Assembly (NCBI GenBank): GCA_004554165.1
Contig: SFNQ01000006.1
Span: 1-64,000 of the forward strand
Direction: 5' to 3'
Source: Clostridiales bacterium
GTDB lineage: Bacteria; Bacillota; Clostridia; Christensenellales; CAG-138
DNA length: 64,000 nucleotides
The translations under genes were made by a program, and so were the position numbers. The notes under the pieces were generated by a model. That model searched no databases. It was not told the DNA's origin and was given only the letters and a program-made list of their open reading frames with translations. Below, piece after piece: positions 58,763 through 64,000 of the stretch (positions are counted from its first letter, which is position 1; every line of letters starts with the position of its first letter).

Positions 58763-59725
58763 ATGCAATTGCCGGAGAAGATTACGCTTTGCGAGGTGGG
58801 CCTGCGGGATGGCCTGCAAAACGAGAAGAGTCTGCTGTCCACGGAGCAGAAGCTCCAGCTTGCGCGAAAGGTTATCGCCGCAGGCTGCAGGGTTGTGGAA
58901 CTGGGCTCCTTTGTGAGCCCGCGGGCCGTGCCGCAGATGGCGGATACCGATGCGCTCTTTGCGGCCCTTGCCGGTGACCCCGGCGTGGAGCTTCGCGCGC
59001 TCATTGCCAATGCAAAGGGCGTGGAGCGCGCCGCTGCCTGCGGCTGCAAAAAGGTGAAGCTGAACGTTTCCGCCAGCCGCGCGCACAATCTGGCCAATCT
59101 CAACCGCACGCCGGAGGAGAGCATCGCAGGGTTTCGGGACTGCACCGCCCTTGCCGCGGAGCGGGGCATCGAAGCCTCCGGCTCCATCTCCATGCCCTTT
59201 GGCTCGCCCTGGGAGAGGGAGATTCCGGTTTCCCAGGTCTGCGGCATGATCGAAGCCTATCTGAGCGTGGGCGTCTCCGAAATTTCCCTGTCCGACACCT
59301 CCGGCATGGCGACGCCGAAGCAGGTGTATGAGCTTATGAAAACCGTGCAGGCCCAGTATCCCGGGGTGCGCTGGTGGCTCCATTTCCATAACACGCGCGG
59401 CGCGGCGATGGCCAACATCCTGGCTGCCATGGAGGCGGGCGTGACACGCTTTGACGCCTCCTTTGCTGGGCTTGGGGGCTGCCCCTTCGTGCCGGGCGCA
59501 GCAGGGAACATCGCCACGGAGGACGTGGTTCACCTGTGCGAGGGCATGGGCGTTGCCACCGGCATGGATGTGCGGCAATGCCTTGCCATAGCGGGCGAGG
59601 TGCAGGCGCTCGTCGGCCATGGGACGGACAGCTGCCTGCTGCGCGCGGGCTGCGCCGCAGATCTCCTCCGCGAGCTGCCCGAGGGGCAGAAGCGGGCCCG
59701 GGACTGCAACAGAACGGAACCCTAA
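58763..59725 (+). CDS. HMG-CoA lyase-like DRE-TIM aldolase
   Basis: The 320-residue protein has EVGLRDGLQNE (metal and catalytic residues), SFVSPRAVPQMADTDALF, HFHNTRGAAMANILAA (metal His pair) and GLGGCPFVPGAAGNIATEDVV with the catalytic Cys. HMG-CoA lyases cleave hydroxymethylglutaryl-CoA to acetoacetate and acetyl-CoA; relatives split other 3-hydroxy-acyl-CoAs. The start is the ATG one base after the PatB stop. No HMG-CoA-forming enzyme is seen, so a different branched hydroxyacyl-CoA from this island is likely. Confidence 0.9.
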   Translation: MQLPEKITLCEVGLRDGLQNEKSLLSTEQKLQLARKVIAAGCRVVELGSFVSPRAVPQMADTDALFAALAGDPGVELRALIANAKGVERAAACGCKKVKLNVSASRAHNLANLNRTPEESIAGFRDCTALAAERGIEASGSISMPFGSPWEREIPVSQVCGMIEAYLSVGVSEISLSDTSGMATPKQVYELMKTVQAQYPGVRWWLHFHNTRGAAMANILAAMEAGVTRFDASFAGLGGCPFVPGAAGNIATEDVVHLCEGMGVATGMDVRQCLAIAGEVQALVGHGTDSCLLRAGCAADLLRELPEGQKRARDCNRTEP

Positions 59726-59743
59726 CAACAGGAGGTTGTTTTT

Positions 59744-61564
59744 ATGAAAAAACTGGTATCGGATCAGCTTGTGGATTATCTGGAGCGGCGGGGCGTGGAG
59801 TATGTGTTCGGCCTTTGCGGGCATACGGTCATCGGCCTTCTCGACGCGCTCTCGCGCAGCCAGCGCATCCGGTATATCTCAGTCCGCCATGAGCAGATCG
59901 CGGCCACAGCGGCCGACGGCTATGCGCGGGTAAAAAAGCGCGCCTCGGTGCTCATGTGCCATCTGGGGCCGGGCATCACCAATACCGTGACGGGCGTGGC
60001 CAACGCGGCCTTCGACTCCATCCCCATGGTGGTCATTGCGGGGGATGTGCCCAGCTATTACTATGGCCGCCATCCGCATCAGGAGGTCAACATGCACTGC
60101 GACGGCTCGCAGTACGATATCCTCAAGCCCGTGGTCAAGCGCGCCTGGCGTATCGACGACCCGGAGGCGCTGCCCGCCATTCTGGATAAGGCCTTCCGCC
60201 TGGCGGAGAGCGGGCGGCCTGGCCCGGTGCTGATCGACGTGCCCATGGACATGTTCTCGCGGGAGATCGAGACCGACCTGTTTGAACGGACCTATCTGGA
60301 CAGCCCGGAGACCATCCGGCCCGCGCTTGCGCCGCAGGCGGCAAAGGACATTGCAAGGCGTCTTGTGGAGGCGGAGCGGCCGCTGATCCATGCGGGCGGC
60401 GGCGTGCTGCTCTCCGGCGCGTCGGATGCGCTGCGTGCGCTTGCGGAGTTTCTGGAAATCCCCGTATCCCGCACGCTCATGGGGCAGGGCTGCCTGCCGG
60501 ACGACCATCCGCTCATGGCGGGACAGACGGGGTTCTGGGGCCTGGCCTATACCCATGAACTGACCGCCCGGGCGGACGTAATCCTGGGCCTTGGCACCCG
60601 CTTTGCGGAGGCGGACAGCTCCAGCTGGTATCCGGGCGTGACCTTTGACATGGAGAAAACCCGCTTTTTGCAGATCGATATCGATCCTTCTGAGATCGGC
60701 AGGAATTATCCGGTGGAAATCGGCGCCGTGGCGGATATCCGGCTGGCGCTGATGCAGATCCTCGCGGAGGCGAAGGCACTCCGCCCGGAGGGCATGCGCC
60801 GCCCGGAGACCGTGGCCTTCATCGCGCGGGAACGGGCTGCGTTTGTTGAGAGCAACCGCGCCATTTCCGAGGATGGCCGTTTCCCCATGACGCCGCAGCG
60901 CATTCTGAGAGACGTGAAGGCAGTCGTTCCCGAGGACGCGCTGATCTTTACGGATGTGGGCTGGAACAAGAACGGCGTGGCGCAGCAGTTTCAGATTACC
61001 GTGCCCGGCGCCATCCACCATTCCTCCGGCCTTGCCACCATGGGCTTTGGCGCTTCGGCCATTCTGGGCGGGAAGCTGGCCGCGCCCGACAAGGTGGTGC
61101 TGGCGCTGGTAGGCGACGGCGGCTTTGGCACGAATCCCTCCTGCATGGCCACGGCTGTGGAGCAGAACATTCCCGTTATCTGGATTGTGATGAACAACGC
61201 CGCCTTCGGCACCATCGCCGGGCTGGAGTATGCAAACTACGGCACGCGCTTCGGCACGGAGTTCAAAACGCCGGACGGCGCGGTCTACAGTCCGGACTGG
61301 GCGGCGGTGGCAAGGGCCTACGGCGTGGACAGCATCCGTATCGGCGCTGCGGACGAGTTTCGGCCCGCGCTGGAAAAGGCCGTGGCCGCCGGAAAGCCCT
61401 TCCTGCTGGACGTGCCCATGGAGAACATCGCCGTGCCGACGCCGGGCTGCTGGAACATCAACGATATCTACAGGCCCAAGCCCAACGTCAGCGAGGGCAA
61501 GGTGCTGCGCGGCAGGGACGGCAGCTACGCGCCGCCAAGCCACGGCAAGTCCCACAGGGAATGA
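59744..61564 (+). CDS. Thiamine-diphosphate-dependent enzyme (acetolactate-synthase-like)
   Basis: The 606-residue three-domain ThDP enzyme has an N-terminal pyrimidine domain with catalytic Glu50 in VRHEQIAATAADGYAR, a central domain (HAGGGVLLSGASDALRAL) and a C-terminal PP domain with the metal motif GDGGFGTNPSCMATAVEQNIPVIWIVMNNAAFG (Asp458). Such enzymes decarboxylate or ligate 2-oxo acids. The presence of Glu50 argues against glyoxylate carboligase, which lacks it. No regulatory subunit gene and the catabolic setting argue against true acetolactate synthase. Substrate unknown. Next to a TIM-barrel isomerase. Confidence 0.9.
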   Translation: MKKLVSDQLVDYLERRGVEYVFGLCGHTVIGLLDALSRSQRIRYISVRHEQIAATAADGYARVKKRASVLMCHLGPGITNTVTGVANAAFDSIPMVVIAGDVPSYYYGRHPHQEVNMHCDGSQYDILKPVVKRAWRIDDPEALPAILDKAFRLAESGRPGPVLIDVPMDMFSREIETDLFERTYLDSPETIRPALAPQAAKDIARRLVEAERPLIHAGGGVLLSGASDALRALAEFLEIPVSRTLMGQGCLPDDHPLMAGQTGFWGLAYTHELTARADVILGLGTRFAEADSSSWYPGVTFDMEKTRFLQIDIDPSEIGRNYPVEIGAVADIRLALMQILAEAKALRPEGMRRPETVAFIARERAAFVESNRAISEDGRFPMTPQRILRDVKAVVPEDALIFTDVGWNKNGVAQQFQITVPGAIHHSSGLATMGFGASAILGGKLAAPDKVVLALVGDGGFGTNPSCMATAVEQNIPVIWIVMNNAAFGTIAGLEYANYGTRFGTEFKTPDGAVYSPDWAAVARAYGVDSIRIGAADEFRPALEKAVAAGKPFLLDVPMENIAVPTPGCWNINDIYRPKPNVSEGKVLRGRDGSYAPPSHGKSHRE

Positions 61565-61594
61565 CGCCTTCGCAGGCTACAGGAGGAAAAACAC

Positions 61595-62437
61595 ATGGCG
61601 AGAAAGTTTTCCCTTGCATATCTCACCGTTGCGGGAACGGATCCGGTGAATCAGATCCGCATTGCGGCGGAAACGGGCTACGATTCTGTGAGCCTCAGAA
61701 CCATTCCCATGCACCTGCCCGGCGAGCCGGAGTTTCTGATGCATGAGGATGCGGCGCTGTTCCGGGCCACGAAGCAGGCGCTCAAAGAATACGGCATGCC
61801 GCTGATGGACATCGAGCTTGCGCGCATTCGGCCGGATCTCAACCTGGCGGAATACGTGCCCGCCTTTGAAAAGGCCGCGGAGCTCGGCGCGACGGACGTG
61901 CTCGGAAGCATCTGGACCCGCGACCGCGCCTATTATACCGACAAGGCGGGGCAGGTTTCGGATATGGCCGCTTCCTTTGGGCTGTGCTATAACATCGAGT
62001 TCCTGCCCTGGGCAGGCGTGCGAAACCTTCAGGAGGCGATCACGCTCATCGATGCGCTGGGCCGGGACAACGCGTTCATTATGGTGGACACGCTCCATGC
62101 GGGCCGCGCGGGCGTGACTGCGGAAGAGCTTCGCCGCACAGACCCGAAGTATTTTCGCTTTCTGCACCTGTGCGACGGTCCGGCCGGACCGGACGGCGAC
62201 CCCGTGCTCGACAACATCCGGGACGAGCTGATGCTGTACACCGCGCGGGAGGGCCGCAGCTATCCCGGCGAGGGCGCCATCGATGTGGCGGGCCTTGTGG
62301 GCGCGCTGCCAGACCTGCCGCTGTCCATCGAACTGCCAAACGCCGCCGAAATGGCAAAGCGCGGCGCGGCCGGGCATGCGGCGCGCTGCCTGGAAACGGC
62401 CAGAGCCTATTTTGCGAAAAACGGGCTGGACAGATGA
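61595..62437 (+). CDS. Sugar phosphate isomerase/epimerase-like TIM barrel
   Basis: The 280-residue protein is of the AP-endonuclease-2/xylose-isomerase-like family. Visible are SLAYLTVAGTDPVNQIRIAA, LMDIELARIRP (metal Glu region), NIEFLPWAGV, IMVDTLHAGRAGV and FLHLCDG, placing Glu, Asp, His and Glu metal ligands along the barrel, ending LSIELPN. Members isomerise or epimerise sugars and hydroxy-oxo acids (for example hydroxypyruvate isomerase). GGAGG precedes the ATG. It lies between a ThDP enzyme and an aldehyde dehydrogenase, so a hydroxy-aldehyde or oxo-acid intermediate is likely. Confidence 0.88.
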   Translation: MARKFSLAYLTVAGTDPVNQIRIAAETGYDSVSLRTIPMHLPGEPEFLMHEDAALFRATKQALKEYGMPLMDIELARIRPDLNLAEYVPAFEKAAELGATDVLGSIWTRDRAYYTDKAGQVSDMAASFGLCYNIEFLPWAGVRNLQEAITLIDALGRDNAFIMVDTLHAGRAGVTAEELRRTDPKYFRFLHLCDGPAGPDGDPVLDNIRDELMLYTAREGRSYPGEGAIDVAGLVGALPDLPLSIELPNAAEMAKRGAAGHAARCLETARAYFAKNGLDR

Positions 62438-62586
62438 GCGATCCTGTCCAGAACGGGCGGACTGCGCCATGTACACCCCCTGCTTTCGGAACGCCTCGGT
62501 CCCTACGCTCCTTCGCCGTTCCGAAAGATGTCTTTTTACCGAAGCGAGCGTAAATCTATCGATCAGAACAGGAGCATGAATTTCTT

Positions 62587-64000
62587 ATGGCAGAACGGGA
62601 GATCACAGCCCAGGAGCTGAAGCTGATGGACGAGATGTTCGAAAAGGCCGCCGCGGCGGCAAGGGTCATTGAAACCTACGATCAGGCCCGCGTGGACCGG
62701 CTGATTCAGGCGGTGGCGTGGTCGATTGCAAACCTCAGGACCTGGAAGCCCCTGGCCTATGAGGCTGTTGCGGAGACCCGGCTTGGCGACCCCGTGGGGA
62801 AGGTCAACAAGCGCAACAAGGTGCGCGGCATCCTCCGGGATGCGCTGCGGCAGAAAAGCGTCGGCATCATCGAGGAGATTCCGGAGAAGGGGCTGACCAA
62901 GTACGCAAAGCCCGTGGGCGTGATTGCCTCGCTGGTGCCAACCACCAACCCTGTGCTCACCCCGGCAGGCCAGGCGGTCTATGCCATCAAGGCGCGGGAC
63001 GTGGTCATTTTCTCGCCCCATCCGCGGGCAAAGGGCGTGACGAAAAAGGCAGTGGACATCATGCGTGAGGCGTTGGTGCGCGAGGGCGCGCCTGCGGACA
63101 TCCTCCAGTGCATTGAAAAGCCCAGCATTCCGCTGACCAGGGAGCTCATGGCCCGGGCGGATCTGGTGATCGCCACCGGCGGCCGTCCCATGGTCCGGTC
63201 CGCTTACAGCTCCGGCACGCCCGCCTACGGTTCGGGCGCGGGCAACTCGACGATGATCATCGACGAGACGGCGGACGTCAGGGAAGCGGCCATGAACACC
63301 CGCATCAGCAAGTACTCGGACTTTGGTTCCGGCTGCTCCTGCGACGGCAACCTGATCATCCACGATTCCATCTACGACGATATGGTGGCCGCGCTGCGGG
63401 CCGAGGGCGGGTATCTCGCCACACGCGAGCAGGCCGAGGCGCTCAAAAAGGTTATGTGGGACGAGGAGGGACACCGCCTGCCGGGTACGGTGGCAATCTC
63501 CGCCCAGAAGCTGGCGGAGGCAGCGGGCTTTTCCGTGGATTCCGCCTGCCGCTTTATCATGGTGGACGGCGAGAACAAAATCGGCAGGGAGCACTTCTTC
63601 TCCTCCGAAAAGCTGACCACGCTGCTGGCGCTCTTCCGCTACGAGGGTGAGTTTGAGAATGCGCTGCATATGATGCGCGGCATTTACAATGTGGGCGGCA
63701 AGGGCCATTCCTGCGGCATCTATTCGTTCGACGATTCCCATATCCATCGTCTGGCGCTGGCAGCGCCCGTGAGCCGGATCATGGTGCGCCAGCCCCAGAA
63801 CAAGGCCAACGCCGGCGCCTTCACCAACGGCATGCCGATGACCTCCTCCATGGGCTGCGGCACCTGGGGCGGGAACATTGTCTCCGAGAACATCTGCCTG
63901 AAGCATTACATGAACACCACCTGGGTTTCGCGCACGATTCCCGAGGACAAGCCCTCCGACGAGGAGCTTTTCGGCGAGTTTTACGATCCCGCCATGGACG
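62587..64000 (+). CDS. Acylating-type aldehyde dehydrogenase, cut by the window end
   Basis: 471 codons are visible from ATG 62587 (AGGAG upstream) with no stop before the edge. It resembles CoA-acylating aldehyde dehydrogenases (sulfoacetaldehyde-, propionaldehyde- and acetaldehyde-dehydrogenase group): GVIASLVPTTNPVLTPAGQA, ARDVVIFSPHPRAKGVTKKAV, LVIATGGRPMVRSAYSSGTPAYG, and the catalytic-Cys region SDFGSGCSCDGNLIIHDS. The C-terminal half has GGKGHSCGIYS and a GTWGGNIVSENICLKHYMN segment. The wording of the TNPV and GxGxxS motifs is closest to SauS-type sulfoacetaldehyde dehydrogenases, as I recall. Substrate unknown. The 149-base gap before it holds no gene. Confidence 0.88.
   Translation, partial: MAEREITAQELKLMDEMFEKAAAAARVIETYDQARVDRLIQAVAWSIANLRTWKPLAYEAVAETRLGDPVGKVNKRNKVRGILRDALRQKSVGIIEEIPEKGLTKYAKPVGVIASLVPTTNPVLTPAGQAVYAIKARDVVIFSPHPRAKGVTKKAVDIMREALVREGAPADILQCIEKPSIPLTRELMARADLVIATGGRPMVRSAYSSGTPAYGSGAGNSTMIIDETADVREAAMNTRISKYSDFGSGCSCDGNLIIHDSIYDDMVAALRAEGGYLATREQAEALKKVMWDEEGHRLPGTVAISAQKLAEAAGFSVDSACRFIMVDGENKIGREHFFSSEKLTTLLALFRYEGEFENALHMMRGIYNVGGKGHSCGIYSFDDSHIHRLALAAPVSRIMVRQPQNKANAGAFTNGMPMTSSMGCGTWGGNIVSENICLKHYMNTTWVSRTIPEDKPSDEELFGEFYDPAMD

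Noticed and set aside
56248..59247. Very long minus-strand frame (999 codons)
   Set aside because: Mirror frame of the GC-rich M20, PatB and HMG-lyase genes; Arg/His/Pro/Ala-rich and without motifs. The same holds for other long minus-strand frames opposite the + genes at 15-17, 24-27, 31-37 and 41-62 kb.
59744..61564. Identification as glyoxylate carboligase (gcl) paired with hydroxypyruvate isomerase (hyi)
   Set aside because: The ThDP enzyme keeps the catalytic Glu (RHEQ) that glyoxylate carboligases lack, and no tartronate semialdehyde reductase gene is nearby.
1..64000. CRISPR arrays, tRNA or rRNA genes
   Set aside because: No regularly spaced repeats and no tRNA-like GTTCRANNC arm in a cloverleaf context were found on reading both strands; a tRNAscan or CRISPR search was not possible.

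Overview
The window looks like a chromosomal segment of a GC-rich, anaerobic Bacillota (class Clostridia; Oscillospirales or Christensenellales-like by gene content, which is an inference). The support is: sigma-A promoters with TATAAT boxes, strong GGAGG ribosome-binding sites, infC-rpmI-rplT behind a Firmicutes-style attenuated leader, Rex, DegV, DUF1836, long HPF, class C/D-like sortases with thioester/Cna-B adhesins, and citrate lyase genes. No rRNA, tRNA or CRISPR array was seen.

Layout. About 1-2.3 kb is AT-rich and foreign-looking: a frameshifted Cys-rich KTR gene, an FtsX/MacB-like membrane protein, a small secreted Trp/Tyr-rich peptide resembling lactococcin-972-type bacteriocins, and a transposase-like tail. 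From 2.4 to 17.5 kb lie housekeeping and small accessory genes (DUF1836/DegV, nicotinamidase-like hydrolase, rRNA methyltransferase, GNAT, infC-rpmI-rplT, a TetR-controlled membrane operon, MFS, GDPD, HPF, a glycosyltransferase and a broken pyruvyltransferase). From 17.6 to 28.5 kb there are two surface-adhesin modules. The first has a thioester adhesin and an intact sortase. The second has a larger thioester adhesin and a sortase-fold protein that has lost its catalytic His and Cys. Between them sit an orphan lipoprotein signal peptide, an M42 peptidase, rex, mtnA and a YczE-like protein.

From 29.5 to 38 kb, a LysR regulator and a YitT protein lie upstream of an operon for an aconitase-family hydratase, NADP isocitrate dehydrogenase and citrate lyase subunits citD-citE-citF. 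From 38.3 kb to the right edge, a second LysR gene diverges from a very long same-strand run: aroD, aroE, an AroA-like and an AroC-like gene, a complete Dpp/Opp-type ABC importer, tandem MmgE/PrpD proteins, tandem FAD oxidoreductases, a CyuA-type cysteine desulfidase, an M20 deacylase, a PatB-type C-S lyase, an HMG-CoA-lyase-like enzyme, a ThDP enzyme, a TIM-barrel isomerase and an acylating-type aldehyde dehydrogenase that runs off the window.

The last region is the best candidate for an undescribed system. Its AroC-like protein has Tyr in place of the near-invariant GESHG histidine, and its AroA-like protein has Tyr where NSGTT[IL]R is expected. No aroB, aroK or DAHP synthase gene is present, and the genes run directly into an importer and catabolic enzymes. 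This suggests (inference) a LysR-controlled uptake and degradation island that reuses shikimate-pathway folds. Its middle part could cleave acylated or peptidyl S-substituted cysteines.
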